53,332 bases of DNA from assembly GCA_022826345.1 (NCBI GenBank), contig JAJDVB010000015.1, forward strand, positions 1-53,332, read 5' to 3'. Shown in pieces: positions 9,053 to 17,407 of this stretch (position 1 is the first letter of the stretch; every line of letters begins with the position of its first letter). The notes under the pieces were generated by a model. It made no database searches. It was not told the origin of the DNA and saw only the letters and a program-made list of their open reading frames with translations. Source of the stretch: Alphaproteobacteria bacterium. Its GTDB lineage: Bacteria > Pseudomonadota > Alphaproteobacteria > UBA828. Both the position numbers and the translations under genes were made by a program.

Positions 9053-10099
9053 CTACGTTCGCGATGCGAAGGTCGTGAACCAGGTGCGCAGGCGCTGGAA
9101 CTGCTGGCCCGGCGGCGTGCGGAGTGCGTTGCCGACCTTGGGAAACAGGCTTTCCAGCCCACCCGGCAGAAAGATCAGGAAGAAGATCAGGACGGCACCG
9201 AACATCAACGGGCGCCATTCGAGCAGCGGCCGGCTCCACTCGAAGGCGATGGTCACCACCACCAATCCCACGATCGGTCCCCAGAAGGTCGCCGTGCCGC
9301 CGACTACCACCCAGATGATCAGATAGATCATCGTGGTCAGGTCGAAGTTTCGCGGGTCGATCGATCCCATTCTGTAGGCCAGAAGAGCGCCGGCGATACC
9401 GGCGAAGAACGCGCCCGTGATGAAGGCGAGGCTGCGGTACCGCGCAACGTCGATGCCGACGCACTCGGCGAGGAGATCGTCGCTGTGGATCGACTTCCAG
9501 GCGTTGCCGATCCGCGACTTGTCGAGCCTCCACATGATGAAGACGGCGGCGAGCATGACGATGAAGCAGGTGAAGTAGAACGGCACCGGCGGCGACAGCC
9601 TGAGCCCCACGATCTCCGGCGACGGAATGTTGATGATGCCGCGCGTTCCACCAAAGGGGAACTGCACCTTCACCCAGATGAGCCGCACCAGCTCGCCCAT
9701 GGCGAACGAGGCGATGAAGAAGCCGAAGCCAGCCGTTCGCAGCAGCGGGATGATGAAGGCTGCGCCCACGATCGCGGCGGTGATCCCGGCCATCGGCACG
9801 ACGACCCCGAAGGGGAGGCCGGCATGCTTTGCAATCAGCGCCGCACCATAGGCGCCGGCGCCCATCAGCACGACATGGGCGAAGCTCCAGTCCCCGGTCG
9901 TGGTGATGAGCCGATAGCTCGTCACCATGATGACGTTGATGAAGAAAACGATCGCGAGCTCGCGGTGATAGGGCTTCAGCTCGAAGCCGAGCACGCAGAG
10001 CGCTGCAAGCACCGCGGCGAGCACGAGCAGCGGGGCGAGGCGCCGCAGCGCGATTGCCGATGCCAAACCTGTGTTCGCGGTTTGGTCAGGCGCGCTCAC
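9053..10099 (-). CDS. livM: ABC transporter permease LivM (system 1)
   Basis: A 348-residue inner-membrane permease with about eight to nine hydrophobic segments. The N-terminal tail is short and the first membrane span is LLVLAAVLAALCVLGF. The conserved LivM segment WSFAHVVLMGAGAYGAA and the cytoplasmic coupling region containing IGNAWKSIHSDDLLAECVG (EAA-like loop) are visible, followed by FFAGIAGALLAY. Its start overlaps the end of livH by 14 bases. Together with LivH it forms the channel for an amino acid or amide imported by the system whose binding protein is at 11081-12391. Confidence 0.92.
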   Translation of the reverse strand: MSAPDQTANTGLASAIALRRLAPLLVLAAVLAALCVLGFELKPYHRELAIVFFINVIMVTSYRLITTTGDWSFAHVVLMGAGAYGAALIAKHAGLPFGVVVPMAGITAAIVGAAFIIPLLRTAGFGFFIASFAMGELVRLIWVKVQFPFGGTRGIINIPSPEIVGLRLSPPVPFYFTCFIVMLAAVFIMWRLDKSRIGNAWKSIHSDDLLAECVGIDVARYRSLAFITGAFFAGIAGALLAYRMGSIDPRNFDLTTMIYLIIWVVVGGTATFWGPIVGLVVVTIAFEWSRPLLEWRPLMFGAVLIFFLIFLPGGLESLFPKVGNALRTPPGQQFQRLRTWFTTFASRT

Positions 10100-10955
10100 G
10101 GCCGAGGAGCCCCTGTGGCCGGACGATCAAGGTGAGCGCCATGAAGCCGACGCCAACCATCGTCGCGATCAAGTTGTCGGTCACCGTCGTGACGAAGGTG
10201 TGGATGAAGCCGAGAATCACCGCGGCCAGGATCGCGCCTTCGATGCTGGCCATGCCGCCCACGATCACGACTACGAAGGCGATCAGGATGACTCCGTGCC
10301 CCATGTAGGGCGTGACGGAATGGATGGGCGCCATCAGCGCGCCTGCGAGCCCCGCCGAGGCGCCGGCGAGCGCCATCGCAAGCGCGGTCATGCGGTTGGT
10401 GCGGATGCCCTGCAGCGCAGCGATTTCGGGATCCTGCGCACAGGCGCGCAGCGCCTTGCCCAGCTTGACGCGATAGAGGAAGAAGCGCAGCGCCAAGAGC
10501 ATCGCGAACGCGCAGGGGATGACGATCAGGCGCTGCCAGCCGATCGTGGCGTCGCCCACGTCGGCGGCACCCATGTAGGGCGTGGGAATGCTCTTGGCGA
10601 TACCGACGCCCCAAATCTGCCCCGCGAGCACTTGCAGGATAAACGCGAGCCCCGCGGTGGCCATGAAACCGGCCAGGATGTTCTTTCGCGTCGGTCGGAA
10701 GATCAGGCGCTCCGCCACCAAACCGAACAGTGCCACGATCGGGATCGCAAGGATGACCGCGAGCGGGAACGGCAGGCCAACGAGCGAGTAGAGGACGTAG
10801 ACGCAGTAGGCGCCGACCATGAAGAACTCGCCATGGGCGAAGTTCGCCATCTTCATGACGCCGAACGCGAGCGCCAATCCGACCGCCACCAGCGCATAGA
10901 TAGACGACGCCACAACCGAGTTCAGCAGCGTCTGGATCAGGGTAACGGTGTCCAT
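10086..10955 (-). CDS. livH: ABC transporter permease LivH (system 1)
   Basis: A 289-residue inner-membrane permease. The family marker MANFAHGE (36-43) follows the first spans, and the coupling loop reads GKALRACAQDPEIAALQGI. The end segment VRPQGLLGRE is typical of LivH. It follows the solute-binding protein gene after 125 bases that contain two hairpins, which may lower permease expression relative to the binding protein. It works with LivM, LivG and LivF. Confidence 0.92.
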   Translation of the reverse strand: MDTVTLIQTLLNSVVASSIYALVAVGLALAFGVMKMANFAHGEFFMVGAYCVYVLYSLVGLPFPLAVILAIPIVALFGLVAERLIFRPTRKNILAGFMATAGLAFILQVLAGQIWGVGIAKSIPTPYMGAADVGDATIGWQRLIVIPCAFAMLLALRFFLYRVKLGKALRACAQDPEIAALQGIRTNRMTALAMALAGASAGLAGALMAPIHSVTPYMGHGVILIAFVVVIVGGMASIEGAILAAVILGFIHTFVTTVTDNLIATMVGVGFMALTLIVRPQGLLGRERA

Positions 10956-10972
10956 ACGACCGGACTCTGAGC

Positions 10973-11001
10973 AGCGGTCCCCGGACTATCCGGAGACCGC
11001 T
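10973..11001 (-). terminator. inverted repeat between binding protein gene and livH
   Basis: AGCGGTC, one mismatched base, CCGGA, a three-base loop CTA, then TCCGG, one mismatch and GACCGCT. The stem is 12 paired bases with one mismatch. It lies in the leader of livH and has no T-run, so it is more likely an mRNA-stabilising or attenuating hairpin than a full terminator. Confidence 0.5.
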
Positions 11002-11029
11002 GGACCGTACACTATCGTGTCCGATGCGG

Positions 11030-11070
11030 AAAAGCGGGACGGGCGTTCATGTCGTTGATTCGCCCGCCCC
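11030..11070 (-). terminator. terminator-like hairpin after the first solute-binding protein gene
   Basis: On the minus strand GGGGCGGGCG and CGCCCGTCCCGC pair around a 15-base loop, with a small bulge, and are followed by TTTT. It begins 11 bases after the binding-protein stop codon. Such a partial terminator would explain strong expression of the binding protein and weaker expression of the transporter genes downstream. Confidence 0.5.
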
Positions 11071-11080
11071 TTTCACATGC

Positions 11081-12391
11081 TTACTGGCGCTGATCCCACA
11101 TCTGACCGCGATCCCGCACATGGGCGATGATCGACTCCTTGTGGGCGTCGAACCAGGGCTCGAAACGCATCATGGAGACGATGCGCTTGCAGTTGCAGTC
11201 AGCGTCGAAGACGTTGGTCGGGATCGGGTGCGACATCATGTTCTTGATGCCCCACATGTCCTCACCCGAGATCAACGCCGGCCCCTCGATCGTCATGATC
11301 GCCTTCTCGGCGCGGATGGCCTCCAGCACCGCATCGGGATCGAAGCTGCCGGCCTTCTCCAAACCGTGCAGATAGACCTGAACGATCGGCATGTAGAGCC
11401 AATCGATGCCGGTCATCGGCGCGTTCACGTCTTCCGGCGCGCCGTCGCCGAAGCGGGCCTGCCAATCGTCGACGAACTGGCTCTGCATCGAGGGGTTGCC
11501 CCACCAGGGGTCGTCCATGGTGGGATAGCTGTCATAGCCGCCAACCTTCGCGGCCCACTCCGGCGGCACTTTCTGCAGCACCGATTCCCATTCGATGTAG
11601 TTCGCGTTGATGGGCCCTTCGAAGCCCTGCAGATAGAGCTGCTCCATCACCAGCGGAATGAAATCGGGCCAGGTGATGTTGAGCGCCACAGCATCCGGCT
11701 TGGCCGCGAGCAGTGCGGTGACGACCGGCGCGAAATCCGTGGTCTCGGGCGAGAAATGCTCGTCGTAGACGATCTCCCAACCCGCCGCCTTTGCCGCGCC
11801 GACCTCCCAGGCTTGGCCGACGAACGTCACCGCGTCCTCCTGCGCGATGACTCCGTAGGTCTTGAGCTCGGGATAGACGTTCTTGATGTAGAGCGGGCGC
11901 ATCATCTCGCCGCGTGGGAACGAGTCCTCGCCGGCGATCACGTAGGGGCGGTTGGGGTTGATGTCGGTGGACGCAAGCGGCGCATAGAACACGCCGTTGT
12001 CCATCAGGAAGGGGATCTGGGAGTCCCCGGTCGTGCCGCCGACACCCAGCACCATCTTGACCTCGTTCTCGAAGACAAGCTGCTTCGCGCCCTGTAGTGC
12101 CTTGCTCGGCACATACTCGTTGTCGAACTGGTGAATCTCGATCATGTGGCGCGTGTCTCCGACCTGGAGACCGCCTTCCGAGTTGATCCAATCGGCCAGG
12201 ATCTTCAGGCCGGTGAGTCCGGGCAGACCCCAGCCCGCCACCGGACCGGACAACGGCGCATTGAAGCCGATACCGATAGGATCGCCGACGTTGTCCTCCG
12301 CCTTCGCGTCCGCAAGCGCGCCGAACGCGAGAACGCCCGTAGCTGCAAGTATCCCGACCGACCTGAGGGCCGTTTTGCCTATCGACTTCAT
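11081..12391 (-). CDS. ABC transporter solute-binding protein, HAAT family (system 1)
   Basis: A 436-residue periplasmic protein. A start nine codons further upstream is possible, but the ATG at 12391 has an AGGGAGG ribosome site at the right distance and begins a clean signal peptide (MKSIGKTALRSVGILAATGV, then LAFGALADAKA), with cleavage expected after residue 31. The mature part has the Peripla_BP_6 layout of leucine/amide-binding proteins: the segment IGFNAPLSGPVAGWG and a two-lobe fold. The C-terminal part carries a Cys-x-Cys pair in DADCNCKR. The ligand cannot be read from the sequence; the neighbouring demethylating flavoprotein suggests a methylated amine or amino-acid derivative. Confidence 0.88.
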   Translation of the reverse strand: MKSIGKTALRSVGILAATGVLAFGALADAKAEDNVGDPIGIGFNAPLSGPVAGWGLPGLTGLKILADWINSEGGLQVGDTRHMIEIHQFDNEYVPSKALQGAKQLVFENEVKMVLGVGGTTGDSQIPFLMDNGVFYAPLASTDINPNRPYVIAGEDSFPRGEMMRPLYIKNVYPELKTYGVIAQEDAVTFVGQAWEVGAAKAAGWEIVYDEHFSPETTDFAPVVTALLAAKPDAVALNITWPDFIPLVMEQLYLQGFEGPINANYIEWESVLQKVPPEWAAKVGGYDSYPTMDDPWWGNPSMQSQFVDDWQARFGDGAPEDVNAPMTGIDWLYMPIVQVYLHGLEKAGSFDPDAVLEAIRAEKAIMTIEGPALISGEDMWGIKNMMSHPIPTNVFDADCNCKRIVSMMRFEPWFDAHKESIIAHVRDRGQMWDQRQ

Positions 12392-12452
12392 GGTGCCTCC
12401 CTTTCTCCTCACCATCACTGTTTACTGGCTTTTCACTCGACAACTCATGGGC

Positions 12453-12481
12453 AGCATAGCTTTGCCAGATTCACCCTTCAA
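12453..12481 (-). promoter_or_regulatory. candidate sigma-70 promoter for the first liv operon
   Basis: On the minus strand TTGAAG (12476-12481) and TATGCT (12453-12458) are separated by exactly 17 bases, each matching four of six consensus positions. It would give a leader of about 55 bases before the binding-protein ATG at 12391. Confidence 0.4.
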
Positions 12482-12518
12482 GCTACCCGCCGACCGGCTT
12501 TCGTTGACTCAGCATTTG

Positions 12519-12536
12519 TCCGGTCCATTGACCGGA
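12519..12536 (-). terminator. hairpin after the VWA gene
   Basis: TCCGGTC, loop of four bases, GACCGGA: a perfect seven-base stem located 15 bases after the stop of the VWA gene. There is no clear T-run, so termination is possible rather than certain. It separates the moxR-VWA pair from the promoter of the first liv operon. Confidence 0.4.
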
Positions 12537-12550
12537 TGACTTGTCCAGTC

Positions 12551-13765
12551 TCAGGTCCAGGCGGCGCTCGGCTCGGCATCCGAGGGTTCGCTCAACGCGG
12601 CGGCGATGTCCATGAGGCTCGCGATGTTGTGGACCGGCCGGAACTCGTCGATGTGCGGCAGGATCGTGCGCACGCCGCCGGCCTCGGGCTTGAAGCCCTC
12701 GTAGCGGAGCAGCGGGTTGAGCCAGATCAGGCGGCGGCAGGACTTGTGCAGCCGCTCCACCTCAGCCTGCAGGATGCCGAGATCGTCGCGATCGAGCCCG
12801 TCGGTAATCAGCAGCACCAGCGCACCCTGGGCCAGCACGCGCCTGGACCAGAAATGGTTGAAGTCCTTGAGGCAAGGACCGATCCGCGTGCCGCCGGACC
12901 AGTCGCGCACGGCCCGACTCGCGCGGCCGACGGCCACGTCCACGTCGCGGTGCCGGAGATGGCGCGTGATGTTGGTGAGCCGGGTGCCGAAGAGGAAGCT
13001 GTGCACCCGGTCGCGGTCATTGGTCACGGCGTGGACGAAGTGCAGGAACATGCGCGAGTAGCGACTCATGGAGCCCGACACGTCGCAGAGCACCACCAGC
13101 GCCGGCAGCCGCTCGGCGCGGGAGCGGCGCTTGAGCGGCATCATGTCGCCGCTGGAGCGGAGGCTCGCCCGGAGCGTGCCCCGCATGTCGATGCGCCGGC
13201 CGAGCGGATCGGGCCGGTAGCGCCGCGTCGGCACCGGCTTGATCGGCAGCCTGAGCGCCGCGATGGCGCGCTTCGCCTCGGCCAGCTCGTCCGCCGACAT
13301 GTCCTCGAAGTCCATCTCCTGCAGCAGCTCCTGGGGCGAGAAGGTGAGCACCGCGTCGAGCTCGATCTCGACGTTTTCCTCTTTTTCCTCCTCCTCCGGC
13401 AGGCGCGGGGTGATGGCCTCGCTGGCGCGGCGGCTCGCCGGCGGCGCCTCCGGCTGCGGCAGCCTGTCGGTCCCCATGACCGGCCCCTGGACAGCGCTCT
13501 CCATTCGAATTTCGCGCCAGAACAGCCGGAACGCCTGGTCGAAGAGGTCGTGCTGATCGCACCGCTCGACGAGCACGGCATGGAGCGCCCAGTAAAGATC
13601 GCTGCGGCGAGTGGGATCGACCGCCTCGACCGCGCGCACCGCCTCGATGGTCTTGCCGGGCCCCGCCGGCAGGCCGGCGCCGCGCAGGCCGCGCACGAAG
13701 TGCATGACGTTGTAGGCGAGCGTGCCGCCCGCCTCGTGCTCGACCGTCTGCTGCCAAACCGTCAC
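12551..13765 (-). CDS. VWA domain-containing protein, CoxE-like
   Basis: A 404-residue protein. The N-terminal half is helical and contains a very acidic stretch at 123-138 (EEEEKEENVEIELD). The C-terminal half is a von Willebrand A domain with the metal site DVSGS (228-232) and a later TDGLDRDD segment. This is the COG3552/CoxE family, which acts together with MoxR-type AAA+ ATPases as a chaperone pair that inserts metal or remodels an enzyme, as known for CoxD-CoxE in CO dehydrogenase maturation. The GTG start overlaps the moxR stop (GTGA), so the two are coupled. No client enzyme gene lies beside them. Confidence 0.85.
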   Translation of the reverse strand: MTVWQQTVEHEAGGTLAYNVMHFVRGLRGAGLPAGPGKTIEAVRAVEAVDPTRRSDLYWALHAVLVERCDQHDLFDQAFRLFWREIRMESAVQGPVMGTDRLPQPEAPPASRRASEAITPRLPEEEEKEENVEIELDAVLTFSPQELLQEMDFEDMSADELAEAKRAIAALRLPIKPVPTRRYRPDPLGRRIDMRGTLRASLRSSGDMMPLKRRSRAERLPALVVLCDVSGSMSRYSRMFLHFVHAVTNDRDRVHSFLFGTRLTNITRHLRHRDVDVAVGRASRAVRDWSGGTRIGPCLKDFNHFWSRRVLAQGALVLLITDGLDRDDLGILQAEVERLHKSCRRLIWLNPLLRYEGFKPEAGGVRTILPHIDEFRPVHNIASLMDIAAALSEPSDAEPSAAWT

Positions 13766-14670
13766 TGCCTCCGCCCCGGCTGGTGGGGCCCCGTCGGGGC
13801 GCGGCCGCTGGCCTCCGCGAGACCTCGTTGATAGGCCAGCAGGCGCTCAAGGTTGGCCTGGATGGTCTCGGGGTCGAGCTCGATCCGATCGAGCTGGACC
13901 ACGGCGCTCGACCACGCGATCACCTCGCCGAGCGCCGGCACCGTGGCGAGATCGGCCTTCTGCATGCGCTCGATGAAGGCGGCGATGTTGTCGCTCAGGC
14001 GCTGCTCGATCCCCGGCAGGCGCGCGCGCAGGATCGCCTTCTCCTGCGCCGCGTCGGGATAGTCGACCCAGTGGTAGAGGCAGCGGCGCTTGAGCGCGTC
14101 GTGGACCTCGCGCGTACGGTTCGAGGTGATGACCACCATAGGCCGCTCGGCCGCCGTTACCGTGCCTACCTCGGGCACGCTCACTTGAAACTCGGAGAGC
14201 ACCTCCAGCAGGTAGGCCTCGAAGGGCGCATCGGCCCGGTCGATCTCGTCGATCAGCAGGACCGGGGGCCCCAGGGGATCAGGCTCGAGCGCTGTGAGCA
14301 GCGGGCGCTTGACCAGGAAGCGCTCGCCGAAGATGTCCTCGGCCAGGGCGTCGCGCTCGGTCCCACCACGCTCGGCCAGGCGGATCGCCAGCATCTGGGC
14401 GGCGTAGTTCCACTCGTAGACGGCGGCGGCCGAGTCGAGGCCCTCGTGGCACTGCAGGCGCAGGAGGCGGCGGCCCAGCGTCTCGGCAAGGGTCGCGGCG
14501 AGCTGGGTCTTGCCGCAGCCGGCCTCGCCCTCTAGCAGCAGCGGGCGGCCGAGGGCGAAGCTCAGGTAGAGGGTCTTGACCAGCGCGTTGTCCGCGACAT
14601 AGCGCCCCTCCTCAAGGAGCGCCCGCGTCTCGGTTTCGCTGCCTGGCAGCGCGCGTGGCTGGTCGGTCAT
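13762..14670 (-). CDS. MoxR family AAA+ ATPase (CoxD-like)
   Basis: A 302-residue AAA+ ATPase. Walker A is GEAGCGKT (48-55), Walker B is LLIDEIDRAD (138-147), followed by the sensor-1 region VITSNRTREV and the arginine-rich LKRRCLYHW segment typical of MoxR proteins. The family hydrolyses ATP to remodel protein complexes together with a VWA partner, here encoded immediately downstream with overlapping codons. The upstream region of 129 bases is divergent from gpt. I saw no convincing promoter in it. Confidence 0.88.
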   Translation of the reverse strand: MTDQPRALPGSETETRALLEEGRYVADNALVKTLYLSFALGRPLLLEGEAGCGKTQLAATLAETLGRRLLRLQCHEGLDSAAAVYEWNYAAQMLAIRLAERGGTERDALAEDIFGERFLVKRPLLTALEPDPLGPPVLLIDEIDRADAPFEAYLLEVLSEFQVSVPEVGTVTAAERPMVVITSNRTREVHDALKRRCLYHWVDYPDAAQEKAILRARLPGIEQRLSDNIAAFIERMQKADLATVPALGEVIAWSSAVVQLDRIELDPETIQANLERLLAYQRGLAEASGRAPTGPHQPGRRQ

Positions 14671-14799
14671 GGACTGTTCTTACTCATATCCAGCCTGCAC
14701 CGAAAGGCGGCGCGGTTGCCGTCATGCCGCCCTTGCCCGGCCGCGCGATGTCCGGTTGCATGGGCGCCGGCGTGACAACGGCTCAGGACGGGGAATGAG

Positions 14800-15300
14800 A
14801 TGACCGAAAGGTATGCAAAGGGCTTCCCGGTTTCGTGGGATCAGCTACATCGGGACGCCCGCGCGCTCGCTTGGCGGCTGGCGGAGCTCGGCCCCTGGAG
14901 GAGCATCGTCGCGGTCACCCGCGGCGGCCTGGTGCCGGCGACGGTTGTCGCGCGTGAGCTGGACATCCGCTTGATCGACACCGTCTGCATTTCCTCCTAC
15001 GACCACCAGGACCAGCGCTCCGCGCAAGTGCTGAAACCGGTGTCGGGCGACGGCGAGGGCGTCCTGATCATCGACGATCTCGCCGATACCGGGGCCACGG
15101 CCCGCATCGTGCGCGAGATGCTGCCGAAGGCCCACTTCGCCTGCGTCTATACCAAGCCGGCTGGCCGGGGCGAGGCGCACACCTTCGTGACCGAGGTGAG
15201 CCAGGACACCTGGATCTTCTTCCCCTGGGACACCGACCTGCAATTCGTGCCGCCGATCGCGGAACGTGAGGCGGCTGGCGAGGAGCGGGGCGCAGCGTGA
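14800..15300 (+). CDS. gpt: xanthine phosphoribosyltransferase
   Basis: A 166-residue type I phosphoribosyltransferase. The PRPP-binding motif is [13 protein letters not shown] (88-100), and the N-terminal VTRGGLVPA (39-47) is the Gpt marker that separates it from HGPRT. The segment WIFFPWD near the C-terminus is characteristic of bacterial Gpt. It converts xanthine or guanine and PRPP to the nucleotide during purine salvage in the cytoplasm. The gene ends in a GTGA overlap with the next gene. A GGGGAA ribosome site precedes the ATG. Confidence 0.92.
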   Translation: MTERYAKGFPVSWDQLHRDARALAWRLAELGPWRSIVAVTRGGLVPATVVARELDIRLIDTVCISSYDHQDQRSAQVLKPVSGDGEGVLIIDDLADTGATARIVREMLPKAHFACVYTKPAGRGEAHTFVTEVSQDTWIFFPWDTDLQFVPPIAEREAAGEERGAA

Positions 15301-15854
15301 ACGCAACCCGCCTGCCGCTGCCCAGCGTAGACAGGTTGTCGGCGGACCAGCGCCGCGTCTACGAAGCCATTGAGAGCGGACCGCGCGGCACGGTGCCTGA
15401 CCTTTTCATGGCGCTCCTGCACAACGCCGAGCTCGCGGACCGCATGCAGGCGCTGGGCGCCCTGTTGCGCTACCAGACCAGCCTGGAGCCCAGGCTGAGC
15501 GAGCTCGCGATCCTGGCAATCGCGCGCCACTGGTCGTGTCAGTACGAATGGCACTGGCACGCGCCCGAGGCCGATCGCGCCGGCGTGTCGGACTCGGTGA
15601 TCGAGGCGATCAAGCACCGGCGCCCGCCGCCGCTTTCGGCAGAAGACGAGGTGACGGTCTACGACTTCACCTGCGAGTTGCAAATGAACCGCGCCGTGAG
15701 CGACGAGACCTATGACAAGGCGCTCGCGCTGCTGGGCCCGGCGGGCGTGGTCGAGCTCACGGCGCTCAACGGCTACTACGCGATGATCGCGATGACGCTC
15801 AACGAGCATCGCGTCCCGCTCCCCGACGGGGCCGCGCCGCAGCTTCCGATTTAG
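15297..15854 (+). CDS. carboxymuconolactone decarboxylase family protein
   Basis: A 185-residue CMD-fold protein that starts at a GTG overlapping the gpt stop. It has the segment [22 protein letters not shown] followed by [11 protein letters not shown], where the usual AhpD Cys-x-x-Cys is absent: there is a single Cys followed by Glu, and then the His-x-His of the decarboxylase-like branch (split as [13 protein letters not shown] and SCQYEWHWH). Such proteins often carry out decarboxylation or have unknown roles. Its tight coupling to gpt is the only context. No specific reaction is claimed. Confidence 0.75.
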   Translation: MNATRLPLPSVDRLSADQRRVYEAIESGPRGTVPDLFMALLHNAELADRMQALGALLRYQTSLEPRLSELAILAIARHWSCQYEWHWHAPEADRAGVSDSVIEAIKHRRPPPLSAEDEVTVYDFTCELQMNRAVSDETYDKALALLGPAGVVELTALNGYYAMIAMTLNEHRVPLPDGAAPQLPI

Positions 15855-15999
15855 GCCAGGGCGCCGCCGCCATCGGAAACGCCGAAACCGCAACATTTTG
15901 GGATTTTCTCTCTCGCCATCGCAGCTTATTGTGGTTAGCGTCACATGTGGTAGGCAATGGGGCCTGCCGCGTGGGTTGGCACTACGACGAGGCGTTGAG

Positions 16000-16503
16000 A
16001 TGGCGGTGTCGCTTGTGGAACCGGGGCGCCTTTCGAGCGACGCGCTCGATGCCGTCGAGCGGGTGATGATGGTGAGCCGGCTCTCGTTCGAGCGCATGGG
16101 TGACGAGGATATCACCGGCTCGCTCGCCGGCGGCTGGTGCGATTACCAGCTCTGGTTCGCCTACCGCGCCGATCTCGACGTCCTGCACTTCGCCAGTGGA
16201 TTCGACATGAGCGTTCCCGCTGAGCGCCGGCCGGCGGTCGGCGCCCTGGTCAACCTCATCAACGAGAGCCTGTGGGTCGGCCACTTCGACCTCTGGGCCG
16301 AGGAGGGCCGGCCGACATGGCGCCACGCGCTCCTGCTGCGCGGCACGCAGAGCGTGGAGGACTCCCAGATTGTCGATCTCGTGACTCTAGGGGTCGGCGA
16401 GTGCGAGCGCTTCTATCCGGCCTTCCAGCAGGTGATCCAGGCGGACCTCTCGCCCGAGGATGCCTTCGAGGCGGCGCTCATGGAGCCGCGCGGGAGCGCC
16501 TGA
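16000..16503 (+). CDS. YbjN domain-containing protein
   Basis: A 167-residue cytoplasmic protein. The frame is open from about 15898, but the ATG at 16000 is the natural start because a GAGG site lies upstream and the family similarity begins at VEPGRLSSDALDAVERVM. It has the alternating beta/alpha pattern of YbjN proteins, related to type III secretion chaperones, with the acidic segment DLWAEEGRPTWRHALLL in the second half. The gene overlaps proC (ATGA). The ybjN-proC pair is frequent in alphaproteobacteria; the function of the YbjN protein is not established. Confidence 0.78.
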   Translation: MAVSLVEPGRLSSDALDAVERVMMVSRLSFERMGDEDITGSLAGGWCDYQLWFAYRADLDVLHFASGFDMSVPAERRPAVGALVNLINESLWVGHFDLWAEEGRPTWRHALLLRGTQSVEDSQIVDLVTLGVGECERFYPAFQQVIQADLSPEDAFEAALMEPRGSA

Positions 16504-17324
16504 TGGCGATGTCTTCCGGCCCTATTCTCCTGGTCGGCGGCGGCAGGATGGGCGGCGCACTCGCGGCCGGGTGGCTGCGCGGGCCGCTGGACGCGGCCCA
16601 ACTCCGCATCGTCGAGCCGGACGACGGCGTGGCCGCACGCCTCGCCCCGCTCGGGGTGGAGCGGGTGATCGAGCCCGCAGCCTTGCCTGCCAAGCTCGAA
16701 CCCGCAGCGATCGTCTTCGCGGTCAAGCCGCAGATCATGGCGGAGGTCGTGCCTCAGTACGCGGGCTTCGGCGGCGCGGACTGCGTGCATCTCTCCATCG
16801 CTGCCGGTTGGCCCGTCGCCCTGCTGGAGCGGGACCTCGGCGATGTCGCCATCGTCCGCGCCATGCCCAACACGCCGGCCGCCATCGGCGAGGGCATGAC
16901 CGTCGCCTGGGCCAATTCGGCCGCAAGCAGGGATCAGAAGGTGCTCTGCGAGGGGCTGCTGGGGGCGGTGGGCGCCGTCGCCTGGATCGACGACGAGTAC
17001 CACATGGACGCGGTAACGGCGGTCTCCGGCAGCGGGCCGGCCTACGTCTTCCTGCTCGCGGAATGCCTGGCCGAGGCCGCCGTCGATGCCGGGCTGCCGG
17101 CGGACCTTGCGCGCCTGCTGGCCGAGCGCACGGTGAGCGGCGCCGGCGCTCTGCTGGCTCAGGCGGAAGACGATGCAGCCCAGCTTCGGCGCAACGTGAC
17201 CAGCCCCGGCGGCACCACCGAAGCCGCGCTCTCGGTCCTGATGGCGGCGGACGGGCTTCGCCCCCTCATGACCCGCGCGGTGCGCGCCGCCACCGAACGC
17301 GGGCGCGCCCTCGCCCCGTCGTAG
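16503..17324 (+). CDS. proC: pyrroline-5-carboxylate reductase
   Basis: A 273-residue enzyme of the last proline biosynthesis step: it reduces pyrroline-5-carboxylate with NAD(P)H. VGGGRMGG (11-18) is the cofactor loop, MPNTPA (121-126) and SGSGPAYVF (175-183) are hallmark motifs, and VTSPGGTTEAAL lies near the C-terminus. The frame extends upstream, but the ATG at 16503 overlaps the ybjN stop and starts exactly where ProC similarity begins. Cytoplasmic decamer in known members. Confidence 0.93.
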   Translation: MAMSSGPILLVGGGRMGGALAAGWLRGPLDAAQLRIVEPDDGVAARLAPLGVERVIEPAALPAKLEPAAIVFAVKPQIMAEVVPQYAGFGGADCVHLSIAAGWPVALLERDLGDVAIVRAMPNTPAAIGEGMTVAWANSAASRDQKVLCEGLLGAVGAVAWIDDEYHMDAVTAVSGSGPAYVFLLAECLAEAAVDAGLPADLARLLAERTVSGAGALLAQAEDDAAQLRRNVTSPGGTTEAALSVLMAADGLRPLMTRAVRAATERGRALAPS

Positions 17325-17343
17325 CCGGCCCGTCGCAGGTGCG

Positions 17344-17373
17344 TTGACCCGCGGATTCGGGGCGGCCTACACT
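17344..17373 (+). promoter_or_regulatory. candidate sigma-70 promoter for the tetR-like gene
   Basis: TTGACC (17344-17349, five of six) and TACACT (17368-17373, four of six) are 18 bases apart. The expected start of transcription would be about 28 bases before the ATG at 17408, so the regulator can be expressed separately from proC. Confidence 0.45.
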
Positions 17374-17407
17374 TTGAGCACTGGCGACGGCGACGAGGGG
17401 CAGAACC

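Noticed and set aside
9042..9533. Long N-terminal extension of the first LivG
   Set aside because: It overlaps livM in another frame. A GTG with ribosome site at 9041 starts the ABC domain exactly.
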